From the NCBI GenBank assembly GCA_044868295.1, contig JBIOWF010000357.1, positions 1 to 21,005 of the forward strand: a DNA stretch of 21,005 nucleotides. Reading direction: 5' to 3'. Under the pieces are notes generated by a model that was given only the letters and a program-made list of their open reading frames with translations, made no database searches and was not told the origin of the DNA. Position numbers and translations under genes: made by a program. This DNA comes from JBIOWF01 sp044868295 (GTDB lineage Bacteria > Actinomycetota > Actinomycetes > Streptosporangiales > Streptosporangiaceae). This document shows, piece after piece, positions 1 through 7,139 of this stretch (position 1 is the stretch's first letter; each line of letters begins with the position of its first letter).

Positions 1-72
1 CAAGACGGAGAGATCTCCTGTGCGGAAAACACGAAGTCACCACACCGCCCGGGCCCTGGCGGCCCGAGCGAG

Positions 73-118
73 CTCTCCATTCCTCCCCAGGGCTGAAGCC
101 CGGGGTCTCCTGGAGAGT
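73..118 (-). mobile_element. Nested stem-loop resembling an IS200/IS605-type right end (omega-RNA 3' hairpin)
   Basis: An outer stem CTCTCCA (74-80) pairs perfectly with TGGAGAG (111-117). An inner stem pairs CCCC-A-GGGCT (85-94) with AGCCC-GGGG (97-105), leaving a GA loop and one bulged A. Read on the minus strand, the core CCCCGGGCTTCAGCCC followed by GGGGAGGAATG resembles, from memory, the conserved hairpin at the right end of many IS200/IS605 elements, which also forms the end of the TnpB guide RNA scaffold. No tnpB reading frame lies where one would be expected, at higher coordinates, so this would be an orphan end. It could instead be an ordinary transcription terminator. Confidence 0.4.
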
Positions 119-160
119 CCAAGATGACGTGGGGCCGACTTGGGGATGCGGGGCTGACCT

Positions 161-348
161 ATGGCGGGGTTCAAGGAAGCCGTCGGGCGTTCCGCGACGT
201 GGGCGGTCAAGAACATCGACGGGCGATCGCCCTGATCTTGGCGGTCGCGGTGGGCGTCCTCGGCATCCTGCCCGACGACGTGATCAGCGACAAGGCCCAA
301 TCCCAGCTGATCAGCAGCCTGCCACCGACGTCCGCCGAACGACCCTGA
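161..348 (+). pseudogene. Small membrane protein, apparently frame-disrupted
   Basis: A short gene of unknown function seems split between two frames. From ATG 161 the frame reads MAGFKEAVGRSATWAVKN... with strongly G/C third positions and stops at the TGA at 233-235. From about 226 the third-position bias and a hydrophobic segment (LILAVAVGVLGIL) move to another frame that runs to the TGA ending at 348. A one-base shift near 230-233 would join them into one protein of about 62 residues with a single membrane helix. An intact alternative is the second frame alone, from ATG 124, which has GGAGAG 6 nt upstream and gives 74 residues, but its first 30 codons lack the expected base bias. A sequencing error is also possible. 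The family is not recognised. Confidence 0.35.
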
Positions 349-370
349 CCCGACCGACCGGGGGGCCGCC

Positions 371-411
371 TTCGCCGCTCCGCCGCCCCACTCTTTGGCG
401 GAGCTTCGGCG
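371..411. terminator. Stem-loop, likely bidirectional terminator
   Basis: GCTCCGCC (377-384) pairs perfectly with GGCGGAGC (397-404) around a 12-nt loop. The stem continues outward as TCGCC against GGCGA with a small bulge. It sits between the end of the small membrane gene and the stop codon of the minus-strand permease remnant (413-415), where a shared terminator is expected. Confidence 0.5.
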
Positions 412-412
412 A

Positions 413-1000
413 TCACGCGGTGAGGAGCAGGACGCCGACCGTGGCCGTGACCCCGGCCAACGCCAGCAGGGCACCGGTGAGCAGGAACCTCACCAGGGGG
501 ACCCGGACGTCACGGCGGCGGCACCATTCGAACCAGAGCAGGGTCGCCAGGGACGCCCAGGGAGTGATCACCGGGCCCACGTTGGTGCCGATGAGCAGCG
601 CCAGCAGCTGATCGTGGTTCGTGACCGGGATCACCTGCCCGGCCGCCGTGCAGGCGGGCAGGTTGTTGAGCACGTTGGACAGACCCGCCCCGGTCGCGGC
701 CGCCCGGAAGGCGCCGTCCGCTCCGCCGTCCACCCCGATCAGCCGGCCCATGACCTCCCCGAGGCCGAACCGGCTGAGCGTCGGCACCACGAGGAACAGC
801 CCCGAGTCGAAGACGACGAGCTGCCACGGGATCAGGCTCCAGGACAGGCGGGAGCGGGCGCGGACGGCGAAGGCGCCCACCACGATCACGGCGGCGACCG
901 GGGCCGCCCGGTCGACCGCGACGCCCGCCACAAGGGCCGCGACGAACAGCAGGCAGGCCGCCCCCGAGATCACGAAAAGGGGCCGGTCCTCGACGACCAC
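413..1000 (-). pseudogene. 5'-truncated SLC13/ArsB-like permease (C-terminal half only)
   Basis: The last ~195 residues match the C-terminal half of SLC13/ArsB-type anion permeases of actinobacteria. Hydrophobic segments surround the motifs LIPWQLVVFDSGLFLVV, GLSNVLNNLPA and LLIGTNVGPVITPWASLATLLW, the last two being family hallmarks (the NLPA and GxxxGP(L/V)xTPxxS loops). Family members have about 400 residues, so roughly the first half is missing. Upstream of about codon RPLFVISG (near 1000) the frame stays open only because it runs antisense to the WD40 gene, and membrane character stops abruptly. No start codon with a ribosome binding site is present. It is probably not functional. Whether the original substrate was arsenite, a dicarboxylate or Na+ cannot be told. 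Confidence 0.72.
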
Positions 1001-2287
1001 CGGGCCCGGCTGGCCCGCGCCGACCTGCGGGACGCGACGCTGGAGGGCGGCCGGTGGGACCGGGCCGCGCTCATCGACGTGATCGGCGTTCCCGCGCACG
1101 CTCCCGAGTTGCGCGGGGCCGCCGTCGTCCCGGGCGGGCAGGTCACGGCCGAGCTCGCCCCCGCGCTGATCGGCGTGCCGTACGGGTACCACTTCCAGAG
1201 CAGCAGGCTGCCCGAGCCCATGGCGTACAGCCCCGACGGCGGGGTCATCGCGGTGGGCAGCGAGGACGGCGGCGTGCTGATCTGCGACAGCGCCACCGGC
1301 TCTCCCCTGCGCACACTCCAGGGCCACCGCGGCCGGGTCTACACGCTCGCCTTCCACCCCGGCGGCCGGCTGCTCGCCTCAGGCGACACCGCCGGAGCCG
1401 TACGCCCGTGGGACCCCGTGACCGGGCTGCCCGCCGGGGCGCTGCCCAGCCTCCGTGGCGCCGTCTACCAGGTCCTCTTCAGCCCTTCAGGCGAGCAGCT
1501 GGCGACCGGCGACAGCGTCGGCGTCGGCGTCGGCGTCATCCAGATCTGGGATGTCGCCACCTCCTCGGAGACCGGCACGACGGGCGCGGCACGCGCCGAG
1601 CTGAGCGGCCACCGCGGTTCGGTGTGGCCGTTCGCGTTCCGGCCCGACGGGCAGCAGCTGGCGACCAGCAGCAATGACGGGACGACACGCCTTTGGGACC
1701 CGATCAGCGGGCAGTGCCGCCGGACGCTGCGCGGCCACGGCCGCCGCATCACCGCCGTCCGGTTCTCCGCCGACGGCGGCATGCTGGCGGCCTGCGGCAA
1801 CGACGGCACGGCGAGACTCTGGGACGTGGCGTCGGGAGAGCGCAGACACGTGCTGGAGCGCGGGACAGGACAGCTGTGGGCGGCGGCGTTCAGCCCGTCG
1901 GGCCACCTGCTGGCCACGGCCGGGGACGACCTGGTCGTGCGGCTCTGGGACCCGGTTTCCGGATCGCACGTGCAGACCCTGGCCGGGCACACCCGCCGAG
2001 TGCGGTCGGTGGCGTTCGGCCCCCAGGGAGACGTGCTGGCGAGCGCGGGCGACGACGGCACGGTCATCCTGTGGGACCTCGCGTCGTCCTCCCCACGCGC
2101 CACCCTGCTCAGCGTTCCCGAAGGTTGGGCGGCGTTCGCCCCCGACGGGCGGTACAAGCAGGAGGGCGACGTCGCCGGCCGGTTCTGGTACGTGATCGGG
2201 ATGTGCCGGTTCGAGCCGGGCGAGCTCGACGACTACCTCACCGAGGTGCGCCGGCCGGCTCTCGACGAGCCGTTCTCAACGCCCTGA
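1001..2287 (+). pseudogene. 5'-truncated WD40 repeat protein (seven-bladed propeller, N-terminal module lost)
   Basis: The retained part starts with a pentapeptide-repeat-like stretch (ARLARADLRDATLEGG...) and continues with seven WD40 repeats. Each shows the pattern FSPDG...LA(T/S)...DG..RLWD, ending in RPWD, IQIWD, RLWD (three times) and ILWD. The tail contains GRYKQEGD and CRFEPGELDDYLTEVRR, the usual C-terminus of large actinobacterial WD40 proteins that carry a NACHT/STAND, TIR or protease module at the N-terminus. That module is absent. The frame is open back to 395, but everything before about 1000 is antisense to the permease remnant. No start with a Shine-Dalgarno is evident; GTG 1080 or ATG 1221 could make a bare propeller. 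A GTCGGC hexamer expansion (1517-1537) inserts VGVGVGV in the third repeat. Confidence 0.75.
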
Positions 2288-2319
2288 CCCTGAAGGCCGG
2301 TGCCGCCCGAACGCCCTGC

Positions 2320-2355
2320 TCCTTCGGGTCCTTCGGGTCCTTCGGGTCCTTCGGG
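2320..2355. repeat. Four perfect tandem copies of a 9-bp unit (TCCTTCGGG)
   Basis: Four exact head-to-tail copies of TCCTTCGGG lie between the convergent ends of the WD40 remnant (stop 2285-2287) and coaE (stop 2378-2380). The unit is a multiple of three and would read SFG repeatedly in one frame, but no gene is supported there. It is likely a slippage-prone intergenic minisatellite. Confidence 0.85.
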
Positions 2356-2377
2356 GCAGACCTTTGCGGTCGCGCCG

Positions 2378-2974
2378 CTAGGGCATCCTGCTGCGCAGTT
2401 CGTGCCAGACGTCGGCCACTCGGGCGTCGAGGTCGTCCAGCGGGCCCTCGTTGGCGATGACGATGTCGGCGAGCTTGAGGCGGTCCTCGCGGGTGGCCTG
2501 AGCGGCGATGCGAGCCTTGGCGTCGTTCACCGACATGCCCCGGTTTCTGGTGAGACGGTCGAGGCGGACCTCGTCGGCGGCGTCCACCACGATGACGACG
2601 TCGTACAGCGGTGCGAGGTCGTTCTCCGCCAGCAGCGGCACGTCGTACACCACGACCGCGTCCTCGGGAGCGCTGGTTTGCAGCTCGTCCGCACGCGCGC
2701 CGACCTTCGGGTGGACGATCCCGTTCAGGACCTTGAGCCGGTCCGCGTCCGCGAAGACGATCGAGCCGAGCTTCTCCCGGTTGAGGGTTCCATCCGGGTG
2801 GAGCACGGTTTCGCCGAACGCCTCGACGATCTCCCGCAGACCGTCGGTGCCCGGCTCGACCACCTCACGGGCGATCTTGTCCGCGTCGATGACGACCGCT
2901 CCATGCCGCGCGAGGCGTGTGGAGACCTCGCTCTTTCCCGATCCGATGCCGCCTGTGAGGCCAACCTTCAACAC
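2378..2974 (-). CDS. coaE: Dephospho-CoA kinase
   Basis: CoaE carries out the last step of coenzyme A synthesis, phosphorylating the 3'-hydroxyl of the dephospho-CoA ribose with ATP in the cytoplasm. The 198-residue product has the P-loop GLTGGIGSGKS (residues 5-15), the conserved DAD after the first strand (VVIDADKIAREVVEPG), HP in the IVHPKV motif, VYDVPLLAE and the lid-like TRNRGMSVNDAKARIAAQ. This is full length for bacterial single-domain CoaE; mycobacterial proteins carry an extra C-terminal domain that is absent here. The GTG start at 2974 is chosen because a TATGCT box lies exactly 6 nt upstream, implying a leaderless transcript. The nearness to rpsA and polA matches the order known in mycobacteria. 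Confidence 0.96.
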   Translation of the reverse strand: MLKVGLTGGIGSGKSEVSTRLARHGAVVIDADKIAREVVEPGTDGLREIVEAFGETVLHPDGTLNREKLGSIVFADADRLKVLNGIVHPKVGARADELQTSAPEDAVVVYDVPLLAENDLAPLYDVVIVVDAADEVRLDRLTRNRGMSVNDAKARIAAQATREDRLKLADIVIANEGPLDDLDARVADVWHELRSRMP

Positions 2975-2980
2975 GCCCGC

Positions 2981-2986
2981 AGCATA
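2981..2986 (-). promoter_or_regulatory. -10 box of coaE, leaderless type
   Basis: On the minus strand TATGCT is followed by six bases (GCGGGC) and then the GTG start of coaE, so transcription would begin at the start codon. No good -35 is visible. The same spacing occurs at the GNAT gene and polA. Confidence 0.6.
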
Positions 2987-3048
2987 TCGATCGCCCGCCC
3001 GCCGGGCCCATGGCGCCGTCCGCCGCGATGCCGATCAGACAGGGCGGC

Positions 3049-3504
3049 TCAAACAGGGCGGCGGAGGTGGACCAGGGTGAGGTGGTCCTGGACGCGTTCC
3101 CGATGGGTCTCGCGGTAGCCCAGGCGGCGGTAGAGCCGCAGGTTGCCGTCGGAGAGATGTCCGGTGAACAGGTCGAACGCCGTCGCCTCCGGCACGGCCC
3201 GGTGGAGCTCGGCGAGGAGGGCACTGCCGATCCCCTCGCCCTGGCGGTCCGGGGCGACGATCAGGCGGCCGACCACGCAGGTCTGGCCGGACATCTGGCC
3301 CCGGACCGAACCGACGATCCGCGGGCCGTCGAGGGCCTTGAGCACGACTCCGGTCTCGATGACCTTGCGGAGCTGTTCGAGCGACTCGACGAGAGGACCG
3401 ATGAACGGGTCCCCGTACAGCTGAGCCTCGCTCACGTAGGCCGCCCGCTGCAGGGTGAGGATCTCCCCGGCGTCCTCGGGTAACGCTCTCTCGATGTCCA
3501 CCAC
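3049..3504 (-). CDS. GNAT-family N-acetyltransferase
   Basis: This is a 151-residue single-domain GCN5-related acetyltransferase, transferring acetyl from acetyl-CoA to an unknown amine. The acetyl-CoA pyrophosphate-binding loop RQGEGIGSALL is at residues 87-97, directly after strand 4 (VVGRLIVAPD). The C-terminal part GNLRLYRRLGYRE holds the usual Asn and Tyr of motif B. The N-terminal IERALPEDAGEILTLQRAAY is typical of strand 1 and helix 1. The GTG start at 3504 is preceded by TAGGGT with a 6-nt gap, as in a leaderless gene. It lies between rpsA and coaE on the same strand, separated from rpsA by a hairpin and having its own promoter. The substrate cannot be predicted. Confidence 0.88.
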   Translation of the reverse strand: MVDIERALPEDAGEILTLQRAAYVSEAQLYGDPFIGPLVESLEQLRKVIETGVVLKALDGPRIVGSVRGQMSGQTCVVGRLIVAPDRQGEGIGSALLAELHRAVPEATAFDLFTGHLSDGNLRLYRRLGYRETHRERVQDHLTLVHLRRPV

Positions 3505-3510
3505 GCGGCC

Positions 3511-3516
3511 ACCCTA
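3511..3516 (-). promoter_or_regulatory. -10 box of the GNAT gene, leaderless type
   Basis: Minus-strand TAGGGT, six bases (GGCCGC), then GTG 3504. This fits transcription starting on the start codon. No Shine-Dalgarno is present upstream of the GTG. A short GGACT triplication (3533-3550) lies just upstream. Confidence 0.55.
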
Positions 3517-3564
3517 TCGGGCGGCACATCGCGGACTGGACTGGACTGGAGCCGTACAAACGCG

Positions 3565-3597
3565 AAAAGGACCCCGCCGGAGCGGGGCCCTTTCGTT
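3565..3597 (-). terminator. Intrinsic terminator downstream of rpsA
   Basis: An inverted repeat pairs AAAGGACCCCGC with GCGGGGCCCTTT around a CGGA loop, with one internal mismatch (A-C). On the minus strand the stem ends in a T-rich run (TCCTTTTC), placed about 45 bases past the rpsA stop. It separates rpsA transcription from the GNAT gene. Confidence 0.8.
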
Positions 3598-3639
3598 TAC
3601 TCAGATACCGCGAACCATCTCAGGTCCGGCGGAGAGCGA

Positions 3640-5109
3640 TCAGCTCTGGCCGCCCGCGAGCTTCTCGCGCAGAGCCGCGAGAGCCTCGTCGGAGGCGAGG
3701 GCGCCGCCGTTGGACGGGGCCTGAGCGGGGGTCTCTCCCGAGTAGGTCGACGGGGCGGCCTCGCTGGCCTCCGCCTCCTCCTGGCGAGCCTTCTCGACCT
3801 GCGTCTTGTGCGCCTCGAAGCGGGCCTGGGCCTCGGCGTACTGCCGCTCCCACTCCTCGCGCTGCTTGTCGAAGCCCTCGAGCCACTCGCCGGTCTCGGC
3901 GTCGAAGCCCTCGGGGTAGATGTAGTTGCCGGCGTCGTCGTAGGTCGCCGCCATGCCGTACAGCGTGGGGTCGAACTCGACGTCGGCGCCGATGGCGCCC
4001 TCGTTCGCCTGCTTCAGCGAGAGGGAGATGCGGCGACGGTCCAGGTCGATGTCGATGATCTTGACGAAGATCTCGTCGCCGACCTGCACGACCTGCTCGG
4101 GGATCTCCACGTGGCGCTCGGCCAGCTCGGAGATGTGGACCAGGCCCTCGATGCCCTCCTCGACCCGGACGAACGCGCCGAACGGCACCAGCTTGGTGAC
4201 GCGGCCGGGAACGACCTGGCCGATCTGGTGGGTCCGGGCGAACTGCTGCCACGGGTCTTCCTGCGTCGCCTTGAGCGAGAGGGAGACGCGCTCGCGCTCC
4301 ATGTCGACGTCGAGAACCTCGACGGTGACCTCCTGGCCCACCTCGACGACCTCGGAGGGGTGGTCGATGTGCTTCCAGGACAGCTCGGAGACGTGCACCA
4401 GACCGTCGACGCCGCCGAGGTCGACGAACGCGCCGAAGTTGACGATCGAGGAGACGACGCCCTTGCGGACCTGACCCTTCTGCAGGGTGTTGAGGAACGT
4501 CTGACGCACCTCGGACTGGGTCTGCTCAAGCCAGGCGCGGCGGGAGAGAACCACGTTGTTGCGGTTCTTGTCCAGCTCTATGATCTTCGCCTCGAGCTCA
4601 CGCCCGACGTACGGCTGGAGGTCGCGGACACGGCGCATCTCGACCAGGGACGCCGGGAGGAAGCCGCGCAGGCCGATGTCGAGGATGAGACCACCCTTGA
4701 CGACCTCGATGACGGTGCCGGTGACGATGCCGTCCTCGTCCTTGATCTTCTCGATCGTGCCCCAGGCGCGCTCGTACTGCGCGCGCTTCTTGGACAGGAT
4801 GAGGCGGCCTTCCTTGTCCTCCTTCTGCAGGACAAGGGCCTCGACGTGGTCTCCGGTCTTGACGACCTCGTTCGGATCGACGTCGTGCTTGATCGACAGT
4901 TCGCGCGACGGAATGACGCCCTCGGTCTTGTAACCGATGTCGAGCAAGACCTCGTCTCGATCGACCTTCACGACTGTGCCTTCAACGATGTCGCCATCGT
5001 TGAAGTACTTGATGGTCTCGTCGATCGCGGCGAGGAAGGCCTCCTCGGAACCGATGTCGTTGACCGCTACCTGCGGGGTGCTCGAGGTGGCCTCAGTGCT
5101 GCTCGTCAT
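3640..5109 (-). CDS. rpsA: 30S ribosomal protein S1
   Basis: S1 binds mRNA on the small ribosomal subunit and helps initiation. The 489-residue protein has four S1/OB-fold RNA-binding domains at about residues 39-108, 127-193, 212-282 and 297-367. The third and fourth are the most canonical (VNFGAFVDLGGVDGLVHVSELSW and VPFGAFVRVEEGIEGLVHISELAE, each ending in RxxLSLK). Four domains is normal for actinobacteria, against six in E. coli. The C-terminal ~120 residues are a low-complexity tail rich in Glu, Ala and Gln (EWERQYAEAQARFEAHKTQ), also usual in the phylum. ATG 5109 has GGAG about 12 nt upstream, a loose Shine-Dalgarno. A strong promoter lies about 150 nt upstream and a terminator follows. 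Confidence 0.97.
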   Translation of the reverse strand: MTSSTEATSSTPQVAVNDIGSEEAFLAAIDETIKYFNDGDIVEGTVVKVDRDEVLLDIGYKTEGVIPSRELSIKHDVDPNEVVKTGDHVEALVLQKEDKEGRLILSKKRAQYERAWGTIEKIKDEDGIVTGTVIEVVKGGLILDIGLRGFLPASLVEMRRVRDLQPYVGRELEAKIIELDKNRNNVVLSRRAWLEQTQSEVRQTFLNTLQKGQVRKGVVSSIVNFGAFVDLGGVDGLVHVSELSWKHIDHPSEVVEVGQEVTVEVLDVDMERERVSLSLKATQEDPWQQFARTHQIGQVVPGRVTKLVPFGAFVRVEEGIEGLVHISELAERHVEIPEQVVQVGDEIFVKIIDIDLDRRRISLSLKQANEGAIGADVEFDPTLYGMAATYDDAGNYIYPEGFDAETGEWLEGFDKQREEWERQYAEAQARFEAHKTQVEKARQEEAEASEAAPSTYSGETPAQAPSNGGALASDEALAALREKLAGGQS

Positions 5110-5264
5110 GTGTGGAATTGCTCCGAACCGGACAGATGTCGTTGTGACCGAAGCGCGGCGGGCTTGATATCGCTCAACCGGGGTCAGCTCTTCAGGGGAG
5201 CAACGGATGACCGAGCGCGAGCCCGCTCCGTCTGAGACGCGCGCGAGCCCACAGCGCAGCGATC

Positions 5265-5293
5265 AGCATATGAGACACGGCCTGCGCGGTCAA
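5265..5293 (-). promoter_or_regulatory. Housekeeping-type promoter for rpsA
   Basis: On the minus strand TTGACC (plus 5288-5293) is followed by exactly 17 bases and TATGCT (plus 5265-5270), a close match to the primary sigma factor consensus. The start would fall near 5258, giving a leader of about 150 nt before rpsA. The leader contains a possible GAGCG/CGCTC hairpin (about 5213-5228). Confidence 0.75.
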
Positions 5294-5315
5294 TCCGAAG
5301 CCGCGACGCCGGCGA

Positions 5316-6398
5316 CTAGTACGCGATCACCTTTTTCGACATCTTGGGGCGGATTTTACCTTCGAGCTTCTTCGGCACGGAGACGCTGTCCGGGTCCCCG
5401 TCGGCCGTGTAGCGCTCATCAGGGTGCTTGTCCAGCCACTCCAGCCAGTAGGCGGAGCACCAGCGCCTGCATTCACCCTTCTTTCCGTTCGACTGGATGC
5501 GCTGGATCTCATAACGGTCAAAGCTTTTCGCGTAGGGCGAAACCGACGGCTCGGCACCGGCGAGGAACACCCCGTCGAAGTGGTATTTCGTGCCGTCCCA
5601 CTTCCCGTCGTGGGCGACGCCGCCCTTCTTCGGGCGAGAGCCGTACGGCAGGGCGAACGTGGTGGACGCCGGCGCGCCGAGCTTCTTGAGCAGCCGCTCC
5701 TGGCGGACGATCTGCTCGCTCACCTTCTTCTTCTTGAGCCGGTGCAGGTCGAGGTGGGCGTAGGTGTGATTGGCCACCTCGAAGCCGTGATCGGCCAGCC
5801 AGCGCACGGCCTGCTTCTCCTGTTCCCGGTCGGTCAGGCCGAAGGGGTTCTTGTTGACCCAGAACGTGGCGACCGGCCGGAAGCTCGGGTATTTGGCCGC
5901 GATCTCGAAGATGATCCCGACCGCGGTGTCGTTCTTCGGCATGCCACGGGCGTCCACCGCGAAGTGCGTGGGGTTGCCGTCGTCGAAGGTGAGCACGACC
6001 GGATGCGCGCCAGCCGGAATGTTGATATTTCCGGACACGAACTCGGCCGCCGTGATCGGCACGTAGTTGTCCTTGGCCAGTTTCTCCAGCTCGGAACGCA
6101 GTTGTGAGGGCGTCCGGTCGATGGAGGCGAGCCGCTTCTTCAGCAGCCGGTGATACATGAGCACCGGCACGAGACCGAGCTCGTTGGCCTTGTCCCTGCG
6201 CGCCGACTCGGGGGTGGCGCTGACCGGCGCGGGCAGCGCGTGGCTCGGCAGCGTGGCGGCCGGCGAGGGGGCCTTGACCCGCACCCGCGCCGGCTCGTCG
6301 CCGCCCGGCGACGGCAACAACGCCAGCACGATGAGGCCGACGGCCACGACGGCGACATTGGCGATGACCGTCGCCCGAGCAAGATTCCGCACAGTCAC
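5316..6398 (-). CDS. Membrane-anchored or secreted polysaccharide deacetylase (CE4/NodB family)
   Basis: This is a metal-dependent N- or O-deacetylase of cell-wall or extracellular polysaccharide. An N-terminal hydrophobic segment (residues ~12-29, VIANVAVVAVGLIVLALL) is a signal anchor or signal peptide, followed by a Pro/Ala-rich linker (~30-70). The catalytic domain begins around LVPVLMYHRL. Motif 1 is TFDDG (137-141; Asp139 as likely base, Asp140 as metal ligand) and motif 2 is HTYAH (211-215; two metal His). The C-terminus is Lys-rich. The product has 360 residues from GTG 6398. A TAGGGT box is only 3 nt before that codon and 9 nt before the next in-frame GTG (6392), so a leaderless start at 6392 is plausible. 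The substrate, peptidoglycan or another glycan, is not resolved. Confidence 0.88.
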   Translation of the reverse strand: MTVRNLARATVIANVAVVAVGLIVLALLPSPGGDEPARVRVKAPSPAATLPSHALPAPVSATPESARRDKANELGLVPVLMYHRLLKKRLASIDRTPSQLRSELEKLAKDNYVPITAAEFVSGNINIPAGAHPVVLTFDDGNPTHFAVDARGMPKNDTAVGIIFEIAAKYPSFRPVATFWVNKNPFGLTDREQEKQAVRWLADHGFEVANHTYAHLDLHRLKKKKVSEQIVRQERLLKKLGAPASTTFALPYGSRPKKGGVAHDGKWDGTKYHFDGVFLAGAEPSVSPYAKSFDRYEIQRIQSNGKKGECRRWCSAYWLEWLDKHPDERYTADGDPDSVSVPKKLEGKIRPKMSKKVIAY

Positions 6399-6401
6399 GA
6401 G

Positions 6402-6407
6402 ACCCTA
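6402..6407 (-). promoter_or_regulatory. -10 box of the deacetylase gene
   Basis: Minus-strand TAGGGT sits immediately upstream of the deacetylase start region, 3 nt before GTG 6398 and 9 nt before GTG 6392. No clear -35 (TGAACT at the right distance is weak). If active, the transcript is leaderless or nearly so. Confidence 0.4.
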
Positions 6408-6588
6408 GTGCCCGCGCGCGTCGGAGTTCATGTGTGCCGAAATTTCCTGGCGAACCGGCGCTTTCGAACCCGCGGCCGGCCCACCATTTCGTGGCGAGCC
6501 CGCGGGGGCCTTTGGGACCGCGCCGAGCTTCCCCGGCTCCGCACGTTGTCTACTCGGCCTTCCGCGGACTCTGAGGGCACAACGCTAG

Positions 6589-6604
6589 CGCCCCCGAGGG
6601 GGTT
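6589..6604. terminator. Short GC hairpin after the thioesterase gene
   Basis: CCCCCGAGGGGG (6591-6602) forms a compact stem in the 258-bp gap between the deacetylase start and the thioesterase stop. It may end thioesterase transcription. Nothing else convincing was seen in 6408-6656: a TTCGAA resembling a tRNA T-loop lacks a pairing stem. Confidence 0.35.
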
Positions 6605-6656
6605 ATGAACCGCTCACCGCTTCATCAGTGTTTCTCGAGTGCTTCTCGGCTCTGCT

Positions 6657-7076
6657 CTAGTCCGCGTCGCGCAGCATGCACGTGAGGCGTGAGGTGCACA
6701 CCCGGCGGCCCTTGTCGTCGGTGATCTCGATGTCGTACGTCACCAGAGTGCGGCCGCCGTGCAGGCGGGTGGCGACACCCGTGACGTGCCCCGACGTGGC
6801 CGAGCGGTGGTGCGTCGCGCTGATCTCGATGCCCACGGCGATCCTGCCGGGCCCGGCGTGCAGCATCGCGCCGGTCGAGCCGATCGACTCGGCGAGCACG
6901 CAGGAGGCGCCGCCGTGGAGCAGGCCGTACGGCTGGGTGTTGCCCTCGACCGGCATGCGCCCGACGACTCTTTCCGCGCTCGCCTCCAGAATCTCGATGC
7001 CCATGCGCTCAGGGAGATGCCCGCGGCCCGCCTCGTTCACGAGCGCCACGAACTCCTCCGGGTTGGTCAAGGTCAA
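6657..7076 (-). CDS. PaaI-type hotdog-fold thioesterase
   Basis: The product probably hydrolyses an aromatic or acyl-CoA thioester in the cytoplasm. It carries the family signature NTQPYGLLHGGASCVLAES, with the HGG at residues 54-56 and Glu63 as probable catalytic acid in the 139-residue form. It continues with IAVGIEISATHHRSA and GRRVCTSRLTCML, matching the remaining strands of the single hotdog domain. The start is set at TTG 7076 because AGGAGG (plus 7084-7089) lies 7 nt upstream. The longer frame to 7196 would run into polA and has no ribosome binding site. The resulting length is normal for the family. It diverges from polA with only 63 bp between start codons, so their promoters must overlap. 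Confidence 0.87.
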   Translation of the reverse strand: MTLTNPEEFVALVNEAGRGHLPERMGIEILEASAERVVGRMPVEGNTQPYGLLHGGASCVLAESIGSTGAMLHAGPGRIAVGIEISATHHRSATSGHVTGVATRLHGGRTLVTYDIEITDDKGRRVCTSRLTCMLRDAD

Positions 7077-7127
7077 GGGGATGCCTCCTGTGCGCAAGAG
7101 CGTCGGGATTCTGTCGTAAACGCAGAC

Positions 7128-7133
7128 TAGGCT
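7128..7133 (+). promoter_or_regulatory. -10 box of polA, leaderless type
   Basis: TAGGCT is followed by six bases (GCGGGT) and the GTG start of polA at 7140. No Shine-Dalgarno precedes the GTG. Box, spacing and flanking GCGGG are nearly identical to those at coaE. Confidence 0.6.
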
Positions 7134-7139
7134 GCGGGT

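Noticed and set aside
395..1000. Plus-strand frame extending the WD40 protein N-terminus by about 200 residues
   Set aside because: It is exactly antisense to the recognisable permease remnant, its composition is Arg/Gly/Asp-rich with no domain, and WD40-related sequence starts only near 1000.
3808..5235. 475-residue plus-strand open frame
   Set aside because: It is the mirror of rpsA: a Leu/Asp/Val-rich sequence caused by high GC, with no motif and no ribosome binding site.
6455..6490. TTCGAACCC resembling the T-loop of a tRNA gene
   Set aside because: The bases flanking the loop do not form a 5-bp T-stem, and no acceptor or anticodon arms could be found.
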